Of a DNA stretch of 64,000 nucleotides, positions 1-10,310 are shown in pieces. Location: positions 89,999,845-90,063,844 of the forward strand of contig NC_087062.1 of the NCBI RefSeq assembly GCF_963678635.1, in the 5' to 3' direction. The notes beneath the pieces were generated by a model that saw nothing but the letters and a program-made list of their open reading frames with translations, was not told the origin of the DNA and did no database searches. Within the stretch, counting starts at the first letter, position 1. Every line of letters begins with the position of its first letter. The translations under genes were made by a program, and so were the position numbers. The stretch comes from Symsagittifera roscoffensis. Lineage: Eukaryota; Xenacoelomorpha; Acoela; Convolutidae.

Positions 1-118
1 AAATAGATAGGTATTGGTGATTTTTTGTTTCAAGAGTCGTAAACTGATCTAATAACTTCAGAAGTGCCTTCTTACACATTAATGCATTTATGAATGCAGT
101 AGAAATATATGCATGTGC

Positions 119-530
119 AAGAGTCGATTAAAGTAGTTCAGACTCTTATTTTGGTCGCAATTTTTTTTTTCGAGGAAAAGTCTTAAAATTTGTTCAGGCT
201 CGAATTTACTTTTTCGGGGTTTGACTTATGATTTATTTTTAAGTTCACTTCATTTCCTTGATTAAAAGGTTGGCAAACTCCACTTTCAAATACCAAAGTA
301 TAAATGTCACGGAAAACGTGATCGACTTCTAATTTCGAAATTGAAATTTAGTCATCAGATTACCCTGCGGAATAAAAATTTTATCTATTGATCCAGTTTT
401 CTCTAATTGGGGTAATTTTATCCTAAAAGTGTCAATCATAGATTGTTCTAGAAATGAAAAGAGCTTTGAGGTTGTCTTTCATTTCTGTTTCCTTGCGTTC
501 ATTGTTTCTTTTCAACTGTCAGTTGGCTCG
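119..530 (+). repeat. MITE-like repeat family R1, copy 1
   Basis: First of about eleven copies of an interspersed element of roughly 400-500 bp. It opens with an AAGAGT...GTAGT...CAGACTCTTAT block, then a poly-T stretch and a GGAAAAGTCTTAAAATTTGTTC block. A shared middle reads GCGGAATAAAAATTTTATC and ATCCAGTTTTCTC. It ends with TTGCGTTCATTG and the near-palindrome CAACTGTCAGTTG. No ORF is shared between copies, so it is non-autonomous. Borders are approximate. Confidence 0.6.
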
Positions 531-726
531 TTTTTGGCAATTTAATTTAACGAGATGATTGAATGATTTTTAGAGTATTGCAGGTATCGTAACTTTCTAG
601 AACTTATCTTTGAATTTGTACTAAAAGATATGTAGCTCCTTTCGTTGGTGGGTATTTTAAAGGCAAAATGTGTTAAAAGTATTTGAAAGGTCAAATATGG
701 AATGAATAATGATGTTGGTTTTCAAG

Positions 727-981
727 GGTCATGGAAGAAGACTACTACGGACACAACTTTGGTCGCATCGTGCCCAACTACTGCTCGCTAGTGACTCAGA
801 GGATGATTGATGATTCTGGTTTGGAACAGCCAGACTTCGACACTTTGGGCAACCTTGTGTGTGACCTTCAGGCCCACGTGATCAGAAGTATCGACCGGGA
901 ACTACTGAAGAATAACCTGTGGATGTTCAGCACCTGTCTATTCGACTCAGTCAATGGAAACGCCCTCTACAACTCGATACG
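727..981 (+). CDS. Mesothelin/otoancorin-like repeat protein, window exon 1
   Basis: Internal exon of a large extracellular or membrane-anchored repeat protein, 85 codons. The translation carries LGNLVCDLQAHVIRSI, a leucine-rich 'LG-x-x-x-C' helical repeat typical of the mesothelin/stereocilin/otoancorin superfamily (assignment by pattern, not alignment). The upstream border is TTTTCAAG followed by GGTC; the downstream border is a strong GTAAGT donor after ATACG, leaving two bases of a codon. The next exon supplies the single completing base, so the pair is phase-consistent. There is an in-frame ATG at 731, but the acceptor-like sequence directly before it makes an internal exon more likely than a start. 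Base composition is more GC-rich than the flanking introns, as for all exons of this gene. Confidence 0.6.
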
Positions 982-1439
982 GTAAGTTTATTTCTACCTT
1001 CTGCAGAGGAGTTGTCTCCTATTGTTTTGTTCTCTTATTTTTGGACAATTTTGACGACTAGATTTTAGACCGTTTTTTTTTTCTGTCAAAAAAAAATTGC
1101 CTTGAATGGTTAATCTGGATCAATTAGATTCACTCATTGTTCCGACCATTGAAAAGTTTCATATTCGGGTGTGTTGTAGTTTTTTTCCACGCAAAATCTG
1201 GTACCACAAAAAATCATTGGAATGGGTTGAGTGATTTATCATATTTATCAGTCGTAATTCGAACGATTTTAAGAAATTTTCAATGGTTGTCCCAGTGTCG
1301 AGAAAAACTGGTTTCAAATTTTTGAATTTTAATTCAATTTCGAGCGAGTAAAGAGATCGAGTAACGTTCGTTGTCTGAAACTTTTATTTAGGCTTTCAGG
1401 CATAGAAAGCTTGATTACACAGAACAGAACAGTAGTTTT

Positions 1440-1605
1440 TACACTAGCCAAGCGTAGTGTATTACTACGACGAATTTTTTTCTACCCCAAGTTTTTTTTA
1501 TTTATTTTCTTATTAGCCTCCGTTACTGATCTCCCACACGGTTCTAACCTAAGTCGCAAATAAAAGTGCTCATTGGTGGCACTTTTGGTATATTTCAATA
1601 TAAAC
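1440..1605 (+). repeat. Interspersed repeat family R6
   Basis: A block with GTAGTGTATTACTACGAC, a T-run, then AACCTAAGTCGCAAATAAAA and GTGGCACTTTTGG. Similar blocks occur near 2050-2135, 4605-4690 and 14190-14265. They lie in introns of the same host gene and hold no ORF. Family identity is not recognised. Confidence 0.5.
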
Positions 1606-2418
1606 ATATTTAAGCTTATTTAAGCATAGAAAATTTGTTTCTGTTGCTGATTCATTTTTTTGCTTGTGTTAGGTGTACAGAAATATATATATATTTTAAA
1701 AATGTATGGGATTTGTTGTTTTTTGTTGCGAGGATTTGGAAAAATTTTTGCACTTTTCGCTTAAGTTTCAGTTTTTCTCAAAAACTACTGTTCCGATTTT
1801 CATTAAATAAATGAAAACTATAGAAAAACCGACTGATCTTTTATGTGCGTGCATATTTTGCTAATCTCTTTTCATTCTCACATTCTACGGCAAAAGTAGG
1901 GGTATTTTTGGCATATTGGTTTTCAATTATTTCATTTTCTCAAATTTTAAATGCACAAATCCAACAAGACAAAAGAAAAAATCAAGCGGCTGTTCCTTAA
2001 TTTTAGCAGAAAAAAGTTATGGCCTGAACAAGCCCATTTTTGTCATTTTGGCGAAGCAAAGTGTATTAGTACTAACTTCATTTTTTCCAACCTAAGTCAC
2101 AAATAAAAGTGCTACTTTTGGTGGAACTTTTGAATCGGTAAGCTGCGGTAGCAGAATAATGGTATATGAGCTTTGGCATGTGATTATTGGAAAATTAACA
2201 CAGTTGATGCATTTTTCATTTTCAGAAATTTTCCATTTCAATGTATCTCGAATTTTTTTTGAAATGCATAATTTATATATAATTTGGCTTTATTATTTCC
2301 AATTTATTACATGCAAAATTGTGTCTTTTGTATTTGATGCTACTTTTGCTTCATCGAATTGTCAATTTATCAGCATATATAGCTGTGTTATTGGTAGCTA
2401 GTTTTTGGGAATTTTAAG

Positions 2419-2540
2419 CATCCGTAGTTGATTGGTTAGTGTGTGAGACTCACATTTGCTCGGTCGCATATTCGAATTTGGTTGTGTTCTCGCAAGTGTT
2501 TGCGAAGCGCAGCTTCGCCTCTGTGTTAAAAGTTTTGACT
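2419..2540 (+). repeat. tRNA-like head plus hairpin tail (SINE-like)
   Basis: TAGTTGATTGGTTAGTGTG resembles a tRNA A box and GGTCGCATATTCGAATTTGG a B box about 35 bp downstream, so the segment looks tRNA-derived. It is followed by the hairpin GCGAAGCGCAGCTTCGC (7-bp stem, GCA loop) and CTCTGTGTTAAAA. The same arrangement recurs near 16350-16545, and the hairpin block alone recurs elsewhere. It is too diverged to call a functional tRNA gene. Confidence 0.45.
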
Positions 2541-3260
2541 TTTCTCAAAAAATACCCTGCCAAATCGGAGGTTAAGAGTTAAGCCGAAAGAAAAAAAAAT
2601 TATTTATGCACATATCACCTGTGCAAGCGGCTATGCCTGCGTTTTGAAAAAATATATGGCCTTAGAAAATGCCCAATTTTTGAAATATGCCCGTTTTTTG
2701 GAAAGTTTTTTTTTCAAAAACTATCTGGCTGATACTGAGGATGATAGTTCATCAAAATTAACATGGTGCTTAAATTTCACCTTCTAAATCTGTTTTAACC
2801 TGTTTTACTTTGTAGAAAAGCTGGAATGGACTTCGGAAATATTCCTTATGGAATTTTTAACAGTTTTTTTTTTAAATCGTTACTATTTTCGAAAACTAGC
2901 TAAAGCTGATATTAAGAGTTCAATCTAAAAAAATCCGAGTGTGGTAACTTTTAATATCTAAAAATCAGATTATGAAAAGCACAGGCTATTCCCAAGCTTA
3001 AGAGAAAAAGTTTTGGATTTAGGAAAAATCGAATTTTGATCGATTTTTGGAATCTTTTCATATTTTTTCGAAAACTACCTTGAGATAAAAAAAAAACTTC
3101 AACTGAAAGAGCAATTAGTAGTTTACTCCATAAAATAAGCTGTTAATTCACTATTTAAGCAGAGAAAAACTGGGGCTTAGCGGAAAGTCCATTTTTTTGA
3201 AGTTTTGAAAATAACGCCTTTTTCGTATCAGTACAAAATATGATTAAAAATATTAGAACA
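2540..3260 (+). repeat. Degenerate copies of the ~160-bp repeat R2
   Basis: Successive blocks reading TTTCTCAAAAA.TACC, AAATC.GAG, a GTGCAAGCGGCTATGCC-like stretch and TATGGCC..AGAAAA match the units of the tandem array at 19.44-20.15 kb. Units here are more diverged and unevenly spaced. No coding potential is seen in this intron stretch. Confidence 0.45.
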
Positions 3261-3940
3261 GGTAGATCCAGTATTAGCTGGGCCACTGGTTTACTTCCAA
3301 TCGACCGTGGTTCAGATGCGAGGACGTATCCGTTTTGCTGCATAACCGTGGCAATTTGTTAGAAACTGTAGCGGCTTTTTTTGGCTAATGTTTGTAAAAT
3401 TACAAGCGGTCGTGGAGCAGATGTGAGAACGTGATACTCCTAATCTCAACCAATTTTTTTGAATGTGTATTTTGAACCGTTTCCTTATTTCTCTTTTTGC
3501 CTCTTTAGAGGTTTTCGCATTTTCCTCGCTTGTGTTTGCGAAGCGCAGCTTCACCTCTGTGCCTTCCTTGGCTTTCTTGGCAATAAAGGTTTTCTGGACA
3601 AAAAAAATGTTGTGCAAGAAACAATTTTGTTCATTTTTTTGTTAGCCTTCATTTTTTGAAGACAAATGTCGGTTATTAATTCACTAATTTTATAGGCGTT
3701 TGTATAATTATCTCGTCACATCGCGCACTAAAAACGACACTATTTAAAAAAAAAACATTTTTTCTTTAGCTTTTTTAAATGTGGTTGTTGGAACATTTTG
3801 TGCTAATTGCACAGCAACCGGGTTTTTTTCGTCTATTAAATCAAAGCGATAATCAAAATTGTAGAGCGTGAGTATGGTCAAAAATGCAAGCCAGTGTTAT
3901 GAACAGTTGGTAATTATTGAAAATTACCTGTGTGTATGTC

Positions 3941-4232
3941 CAGGGACGGATCTAGGATTTTCTCGAGGGGGTGGGCGGGGGCGTATTTTCAATTTTTTTC
4001 CAAAAATTTTCTCGGCTTTTTCTTTAGTTGACCAAATTGGTTTTACGAGCACTCCAAGAACACTATAAAGACTATCGCGTTTTTTTTGTGTGCGCTCCCC
4101 TTCAAACTTTGTATCTATTGGCGCGTTTGAAAAATTTAAGAGTTTCGACCGAAAATGGATTTCGTAAAACAATGCCAAGGGGGGACCCTTTGTTTGGTGA
4201 GGGGGGGGGGGGGGTGAGGGCGTCCGCTACTT
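3941..4232 (+). mobile_element. hAT-like MITE, copy 1
   Basis: Begins CAGGGACGGATCTAGGATTT and ends in a degraded inverse of that terminus. It is flanked by GTATGTC on both sides (within an 8-bp window with one mismatch), consistent with the 8-bp target duplication of hAT transposons. The body carries the family's GCGCTCCCC and TTGGCGC blocks and a long G-run near 4200. It has no ORF and is non-autonomous. It ends about 36 bp before the next host exon. Confidence 0.6.
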
Positions 4233-4268
4233 AGTATGTCAATGGATGTGTGTCGTGCTCGTTTTTAG

Positions 4269-4493
4269 GACTGAGATTGATCAACCAGGTGTGATCAAGT
4301 CCCTTGGCAACAGTCTGTGCTCTGTTGTGCCCTCTACTCTCTTCATTTCGGCCTCATCCAGAGGGGGGCAGATCGAGTTTGTTGACCATAGCGAGGAACT
4401 GCAGAATTACGTGCACTATGCCTACTCCCGCTATTACTTAATGGAGGAGATGCATGGACTCACAAAGAGACATCTGAACTATGGCTTGTTTGC
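4269..4493 (+). CDS. Mesothelin/otoancorin-like repeat protein, window exon 2
   Basis: Seventy-five codons after a TTTTTAG acceptor; the first base completes the codon split at the previous donor. The protein has a second 'LG-x-x-x-C' element (LGNSLCSVVP) followed by an aromatic, tyrosine-rich stretch near its end. The exon ends at GC before a GTGAGT donor, again leaving two bases of a codon. The spacing of the LG-C motif relative to exon 1 fits a repeated helical module, as in mesothelin-family proteins. The following intron is 9.25 kb and contains many repeats but no further exon compatible in phase that I could find. Confidence 0.6.
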
Positions 4494-4737
4494 GTGAGTG
4501 TAATTACTCCTAATTTTTCATAGCTACTTAATTTTCAGATACCTGAATGTCTTGAACTGCCGCAGGATCCTATCTATGGTTTTAAAATCTCTAACATCGA
4601 GTTATTACACAAGCAAGGCGTGTGTGGTAGTATGAACTCTCTTTTTTTTCCAACCTAGGTCGCAAATATTAGTGTTCATTTTGAAAGTGTCCTTTTGACA
4701 CAGACTATTACAAATAGCATTTTAGCTTCATGGTATT

Positions 4738-4815
4738 ATGGACCTGTTGCGTAGAGGTAGAGAAAGAGACCCGCAACAAAATAAGAGGGTTCGAACCTGG
4801 GTAGGGTCGGATGTT
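4738..4815 (+). repeat. tRNA-like SINE head
   Basis: GTTGCGTAGAGGTAGAG resembles an A box and GAGGGTTCGAACCTGG is a good B box about 40 bp further on. No tail with target duplication is clear. I read it as a diverged SINE fragment, not a working tRNA gene. Confidence 0.4.
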
Positions 4816-5289
4816 TTTCATGAACGTTTTCGTATACTAGTTAAAATGCGTCCGCTCTATAAATTGAAGCATGTTTGTTGGTAAATTTCTTTTTTCAAAT
4901 TGATTGGTACTGCTAATGCGTCCTAATTGGCTTGCGTCACTTAGCAGTTATGTAGACTCATAATTGGCGTGTGTCACTTCAGAAATTTTGTTGACTCAAA
5001 GCTATACTCGTTCAGTTTTTCCCAGTAGCGGTATTATGAAAAAGTATTGGATTGAGACGCTTTGAAAAAATTGACCCATTTTTGGGCTTTGTCTTTTTTT
5101 TCTTTAAAACGAATCTTCCAATTCTGAGATTGAGGCTTCGAATGAACAGAATTTAGGGATCTTCCTTGAACAAGCGGTTACTCCCTTTTTTTGCTGAGAA
5201 ACTGCTATGGATTTGAATAAAGTGAATTTTTTATTTTTCGAAAATTATGCATAACCTTTCGTAGCAGTGCATATATTCTATTTTTTAAA

Positions 5290-5470
5290 AATATGTTACA
5301 GGTACCTCCATCTTTGGCTTGGCCTAGTTTCGGATTGAATGTTCTTGCACAGTCTCGAAAAGTGTTCAATTTTTATTATCAGCATCTTCATGAAGTTGAT
5401 TCAGAGCGATTTCGGGAATTCACTGGTGACAGATTCATTGATGGCTCTTTTCGTCATTTCTTCCGATAAA
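5290..5470 (+). other. Short coding-like stretch of unknown origin
   Basis: After ATGTTACAG an open stretch of 56 codons runs to a TAA at 5468-5470, with fairly non-repetitive composition and charged residues such as VDSERFREFTGDRF. It does not fit the phase of the flanking host exons (it would need to take one base and hand on two), so it is not an exon of that gene as read. It could be a transposon remnant, an alternative terminal exon, or chance. Confidence 0.2.
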
Positions 5471-5959
5471 TGATTTGTCAAATCGTGTCCTTTTTTGAAT
5501 ATCTATAGCACATCGGCTTTGAGTTTTTAAGTGATTCTGTACTACTCAAATGCTCAAATCCGAGGCCTTAATTTGCTTTCTTCGGTTTTTCTGATATGGG
5601 TTATTTCACTGGTTTCCATCAAATTCATTCCTTAGTATTCAAATTGCCCATATTTATTTTAAAAAAAAATCTTTATTCCGAAGCTTAAAAGGTCGTCGAT
5701 TCTCAAGATCACTTGAGGCTTGAAGCGGCTTTCACTAAGACATAATATAAACAAAAATCGTGGTCATGGAAAACTTAAGGTGGCTTTTCACATGACTTGA
5801 TTAGAAGATTCACAATAGAAATAAAGTATTTATGAGGGCGAAATTGAGTGAACTTATTCTAGAGTTTTCTTGGCTAGTTGTCAGATGCCTTCTGGGCAAG
5901 CATGCTGACAATCTGCTTTCATTCTTTTCTGCATCGGAATGTGCCAAGAGTATTTGATA

Positions 5960-6165
5960 ATAGGAAGGAAAAACTCAACCATTGAACAGCTAAAGTGTAA
6001 AGGTAATAAAAAGTGATCAAATTCCAATTTCGAAAAAGGGCTTCATTTTTCTGATTCCCAGCAGAATAAAAACTATATCTTTTGATTCAGTTTTCTCAAA
6101 TGGAGTTAGTATTATTAAAAAGTGTCAAAGAGCGTTAAAGAAATTCAAAGAGCTTTATGGTAATA
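5960..6165 (+). repeat. MITE-like repeat R1, partial copy
   Basis: Only the middle of R1 is present: AAAGTG.., CCCAGCAGAATAAAAACTAT, TTTTGATTCAGTTTTCTCAA and AAAAAGTGTCAA. It joins directly to an R5-type block at 6165, so one element has replaced part of the other. Confidence 0.45.
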
Positions 6166-6430
6166 TTCGTACACTTGCGATTAGCAAGGGTATTGCAACC
6201 GGGCCCTAGACTTTTTTGGCGTAAAGATGTTAGTTCACAGGACTCATCTCCTGGTGGTTCCTTGGTTCATATTGAATAATAAATTCTTCGCGAATCTTGC
6301 CCATTTCGCTTGGAGGTAATGAATAATACTACTGAGACTGCAAAGGTTTTGGTTTCGAATACGACTGGGACCTGTTTTTTTTTTCAAACGGGAAATTTTC
6401 TTTTTCAATTAAAATTGTCTCTATTATCGC
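6165..6430 (+). repeat. Interspersed repeat R5, copy 1
   Basis: Shares with 17920-18185 the blocks GCGAT(T)AGCAAG.GTATTGCAA.CGGG, a GTTCACA.GACTCA block, GA.CTG..AAAGG.TTTG..T and AAACGG.AAATTTTCT. A shorter relative lies at 32885-32945. The GAGACTGCAAAGG part resembles the tRNA-like sequence at 18479, so R5 may be a tRNA-derived SINE. Confidence 0.45.
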
Positions 6431-6437
6431 TCGCGGA

Positions 6438-7008
6438 CTATATCCACTAGGATAAAATCCACCGGATATAATCCCCCAGGACTAAATCCCCCATAGGACC
6501 AAATCCCCCAGTGTTTGATTTAAAATCCCAACATTAGAGTTAAGCAAAAACGGATTTCGGAAAACTAAATTACACTTGGTGACCATAAATAGTCAAGATT
6601 AAAGTAGAAGCACTTCAGTGCAAGCGCGGTAATTTTGTCCCGTGAGAAGTTACTTCAACACTTTTTGTTCAAAATGTCAATTTTGAGGTTTGAACTCATT
6701 AATATTCGTTTGACTTACTGACTGTGCCACGTGGTTTGTTATTTTTGGTGATAGGAGCGGAGCGCTCTTTAATTTATAATCAAAGGAAAGTTGGATAATT
6801 AAGGTTTCTAAAAAGTCACGTGAAAATGGCGATGCAGTTGGAAGTCATTGAAGTAGCGTTAAATGAAAACTCAATTCAAAATATTTTTATTTTTACATTA
6901 CCTGGACGATAAGTTAAAATATGGGGAGTTTGTCTTAGGGGGATTTAATCCTATGGGAGGTTTTATCCTGGGGGATTATGTCGTCGGGGATTTAGTCCTA
7001 GACTCGTC
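6438..7008. repeat. Fold-back element with A/C-rich arms
   Basis: The left arm (6438-6520) is built from short units such as AGGACTAAATCCCCCA and AGGATAAAATCC. The right arm (6925-7008) is built from their inverse, for example GGGGGATTTAATCCTATGGG and GGGGATTTAGTCCTAG. About 400 bp lie between. Arms of sub-repeats in inverted order are typical of fold-back transposable elements. No ORF of note lies inside. Confidence 0.5.
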
Positions 7009-7192
7009 TATTATTTGTCTGCTTTTGTTTTGTCGGCTTAGATGCTACATTTTAGAATTGTTTGTTTTTGCTGTACCCAATTTTCATCGTAGTTGCTTTT
7101 GTTTCTCCCCTGCAATTTGTTTTTTTTTTTACTTTTGTCGACTTCGCGTTTCCGTTTTAAGAGTCGATGAACGTAGTTTTTTTTTCGTTTCT

Positions 7193-7583
7193 TAAGGGTA
7201 ATGAATGTAGTGAAGACTCTTATATAGGTCTTGGCGATTTTTTTTGTTTATTTTTCAGGAAAAGGTCTTAAAATGGTCTAATAACTACAGATGTGCTATC
7301 ATACATACTAATGCATTTATGAATGCATATAGGTATATATGCACTTTTTGAGTTCAATTGAAATTAATCTCCTGAAATTTATGGTATATATGCACTTTTT
7401 GAGTTCATTGGGGGGGGGGGGGGGGTGAGGGGATGTCATCCATTTCGCCGTAGCCGGTCCCATTTTGAAGAGGCGGATGACCGTGGTACCCCACAAACCG
7501 TGAGGGAAGTGAGATTCGAACGCACGACCCTCAGTTTTCTTTTCTGTTTCTTTGCGCTCATTGACTCTTCTAGTTGTCTGTTG
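7193..7583 (+). repeat. MITE-like repeat R1, copy carrying a SINE fragment
   Basis: Begins AAGGGTAATGAATGTAGTGAAGACTCTTATATAGG and ends TTGCGCTCATTGACTCTTC. The middle carries the TAATGCATTTATGAATGCAT block seen near the window start and at 22.76 kb, and a GGATGTCATCC SINE piece after a run of about 16 G. Composite structure from at least two insertions. Confidence 0.5.
7430..7533 (-). repeat. Truncated tRNA-derived SINE
   Basis: Matches the body and B-box end of the full SINE at 27740-27960: ATGTCATCCATTTCGCCG, GAGGCGGATGAC and GATTCGAACGCACGACCCTC. The A-box end and the A-rich tail are missing; a G-run takes the place of the tail. Confidence 0.55.
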
Positions 7584-7937
7584 GAGATTTTCATTTTTAG
7601 GAGATTGCTTAAAGCATAGCATCTCTGCTATCTTCAGATTTGGATATCATAAAATATATTTAAAGGACTGTTTAGGTTGTGTAAAGGTAGAGTTTCAAGG
7701 AGATAGAAATAGAAAAGCAGCCCCTGGATCAATTTATTTGCTGATTGTTCCGCTCAACAAAGTTAAAGAGCGTTGTTCACGCTTCCCTTTGGTACTTAGT
7801 GAAGAATTTTCATTGATAGCTCAAGAATTTTCCGATGGTATATGAACTAGCCTAAGCATAAACCAGCTGTCATGTAAATCTTCTATAAGTACGTAGTTAT
7901 TTCATAATAGTTTTGTATCTATTAAGTAAAAGATATG

Positions 7938-8552
7938 AAAAAATCAACAAGACTGCTCGTATAGCAGGGCAAAGCCCTGAATGTTTCAACTGTCCTTTTA
8001 TTCATATCGAATAGTTTTCTGGAAAAGAAAATATCGAACAAGAAAATATCGAACGAATATATCGAACGAATATATGAATCGAAAGAAAATATCGAACGAA
8101 TATATGAATAAAAGGACAGTTTCAACTGTCCTTTTATTCATATCGAATAGTTTTTTGGAAAAGAAAATATCGAACAGATAAATTCTGGACAATATCAAAG
8201 CGTGAAATGTTGAGTCGTACGAAATTAAAAAGACCGATCCGATTAGCTACCCTCAATTCAATTTAGAATGATTTTGTTGTGCGAGAAAATTCGCTAAGCA
8301 TTGAAAATCGCGTTCTTCAAAGCGCACATAACTTAGCCTAGAACATGGCCACTTTGGCAATTTTAAAACCCCGAGAATTTTACAAAAAAAAATCGGAGGT
8401 AAATTATCTTCCTAAATTTAAACTCAGGAAGTCGTTATCTTCAACGGGGTATAAACACTTTTTTAAAAACTATTTTTTCGATCGGCGAAAAATGACTGAA
8501 TAAAAACCCACAGCGAGTATAAATATTCCGTTTTCTTCGAAAGTCGGAACAA
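7938..8552 (-). repeat. Interspersed repeat R4, copy 1 with internal insertion
   Basis: On the plus strand it begins with ACTGCTCGTAT..CAGGGCAAAGCCCTGAATG (6-bp stem, AAA loop) and ends with TTCGAAAGTCGGAACAA, the two ends of family R4. Between them lies an inserted block of GAATATATCGAA repeats at about 7989-8180. No coding capacity. Confidence 0.5.
7989..8180. repeat. Nested direct and inverted repeat
   Basis: ACTGTCCTTTTATTCATAT occurs at 7989-8007 and 8123-8141 in direct orientation, and its inverse ends at 8118. The flanking TCGAATAGTTTT.TGGAAAAG is duplicated with the direct copies. Between them AAAATATCGAACGAATATAT is iterated. The structure could form a long hairpin. Confidence 0.65.
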
Positions 8553-8763
8553 TTAAGTAAAAGATATGAAAGATGTGAAAGTCTGCAAATTTTATGCATG
8601 TGGAGTAACTGTCGCTGTTTTGACTAATGACTTGACTGAGGACTTCGAATTTCTACCCATATAAATGCCTCTGGTTGCCTAAATAAAAAATATGCAATTT
8701 TTCTTGCGTAAGCTTCGTAATTTAGAACGAATCCGATTTTTGGCTGTAAGTGGTATGATAAAC

Positions 8764-9147
8764 AAGATTTGGATCTAGGATTTCTCCAGGTGGGGCAGAT
8801 TTTCAAAAATTTTGTCGGCCTTTTAAGTTTTTTTTAAGTCGTCTAAATTGATTTTCCGAGCAATGCCAAATCACTAAAAAGACCCTGTTTTGACCAAACT
8901 TTTTGCGCCGCGGGCGAAGTTTTGAAGTAACGGGCCACAAAAGACGTTTTTAGGCACTTTTTGGATAGTTTTGACCGAAAAAATTGTTTTCGGCGTGCGC
9001 TCAAAAAAAGTATATACTTGGGCCTTTGCAAACATTTTAGGGTCAGCCAGCCGAAAATGGAAATCCTAAAATAGTAGCGATGGGTAGTCATGGGGTCGAA
9101 TCGCTGAGGGAGAATAATTCGCCCCCCCCCCTCTAAATCGTCTACTG
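8764..9147 (+). mobile_element. hAT-like MITE, copy 2 (degraded ends)
   Basis: Body matches the family: GGATCTAGGATTTCTCC, CCAAATCACTAAAAAGACCC, TTTTTGCGCCGCGGGCGAAG, GGGTCAGCCAGCCGAAAATGG, GGGGTCGAATC and CTAAATCGTCTACTG. The left terminus is decayed and no target duplication is visible. Confidence 0.5.
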
Positions 9148-9189
9148 AATAATAAATAAGATCCGAGAAGTTATTGTTCCTTTTTTAGA

Positions 9190-9632
9190 CTATTCAAATG
9201 GTATTTTTGTCCTGAGCTTAAATTAAAAAAGATATTACACCTGTGATCATTTTCCGTAATTTTATTATTTCACCTGTGATCATTTTCCGCAATGTTATGG
9301 AGGTTTACAGTTTGGCATTTTGGTCAATTTGGGACAATTAGCGCGCGATATATTTCGCGCTATCAATGCGTAAGCGGAGATTTAATCCGTCTTAGAAATG
9401 GTTTCAAATTTGTCGAAGGAAGCTTAGTCGCCATAATTTATTTGGTACTAGAAGCGAAATCTATCACTTCTTGATGTGGCGTGTGGGGGGAAGATTTTCA
9501 CAAAATCTCTCCAATTTTCATTTTTTCATTTTATTACATTTAATTTTTTCTTGTTAGTACTTCTCCATAGACCTTGAAAGGCAGTTAGATCACTCAGGGC
9601 TTCGCTCTGATACGAGCAGTCTTGTAAGTTAT
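9190..9632 (+). repeat. Interspersed repeat R4, copy 2
   Basis: Plus-oriented, 5'-truncated copy. Shared blocks include CTGTGATCATTTTCCG (duplicated in this copy), CAATTTGGGACAATTAGCGC, GCGGAGATTTAATCCGTCTT and the end CAGGGCTTCGCTCTGATACG with AGCAGTCTTG. Confidence 0.5.
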
Positions 9633-10081
9633 TTGTAATCGGTTAATTATGAGCAAATATTTGGTGCGTAAACTTGTTTGTAATACATTTTTGTAACTGC
9701 GGTGAAACTACTTCATATTTTTTCAATGTGAAACTACTAAACCGTTTATTCAAAACACATGTTAAATGTTGGATATTTTTGACGTGCGTATACATGCAAG
9801 AAATTACTTGCGCATTTGAAATGATTCCGTACTGCATCATCGCGTATTTTTAGAATGCGCTTTCTTTTTGGCTTGATTCTCATGTTTATCAAAATGCATG
9901 CGGTTTTCTGATTTATATGCGCTGATTGTCGAATCAGAGGTAAAACATTTCTTGATAAGGAAGTTTTTTTTTGCAATTGAATGTCAATCAAAGTGAATTT
10001 TACTTATTGAAGTTTTTGGAAGTCATTACGTAGTGTTTTTTTTTCGTTTTTTTAAACACTAAAGGATCACCAAGAGAGCAC

Positions 10082-10310
10082 TAAGTTAACATCCTCCCCT
10101 AATTTACCAAGTTAAGATCCTCCACCTCAGCGTTCATTATAAATTAAATTTGCCAACTGCTGCACGTAAAATTTTAGATTTTGATTTTAAAATTACATGT
10201 CGATTGTCTGAAAATTCGAACGCAGAACCAAGTTAACATCCTCCCCTCCCCCCAACGGCTTTTTTTTATGGGGGGGGGGGGGGGGGGAAGGATGTTAACT
10301 TGGTCCGCAC
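10082..10310. repeat. Inverted repeat with G/C-run core
   Basis: ACCAAGTTAACATCCT followed by a C-rich run (about 10227-10252) is matched by a run of about 19 G and AGGATGTTAACTTGGT (about 10269-10304). Two further AAGTTAA.ATCCTCC copies lie at 10083-10120. The arms would form a 16-bp stem extended by C/G pairing. It may be the end of a short MITE. Confidence 0.45.

Noticed and set aside
2496-2540. Helitron 3' end at the GCGAAGCGCAGCTTCGC hairpin
   Set aside because: The hairpin is followed by CTCTGTGTTAAAA, not a CTRR terminus, and no matching TC start was found.
4738-4815. Functional tRNA gene
   Set aside because: A and B boxes are visible but arms do not form a convincing cloverleaf and there is no clear terminator; a SINE head is more likely. 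The same holds for 2419, 16350 and 18479.
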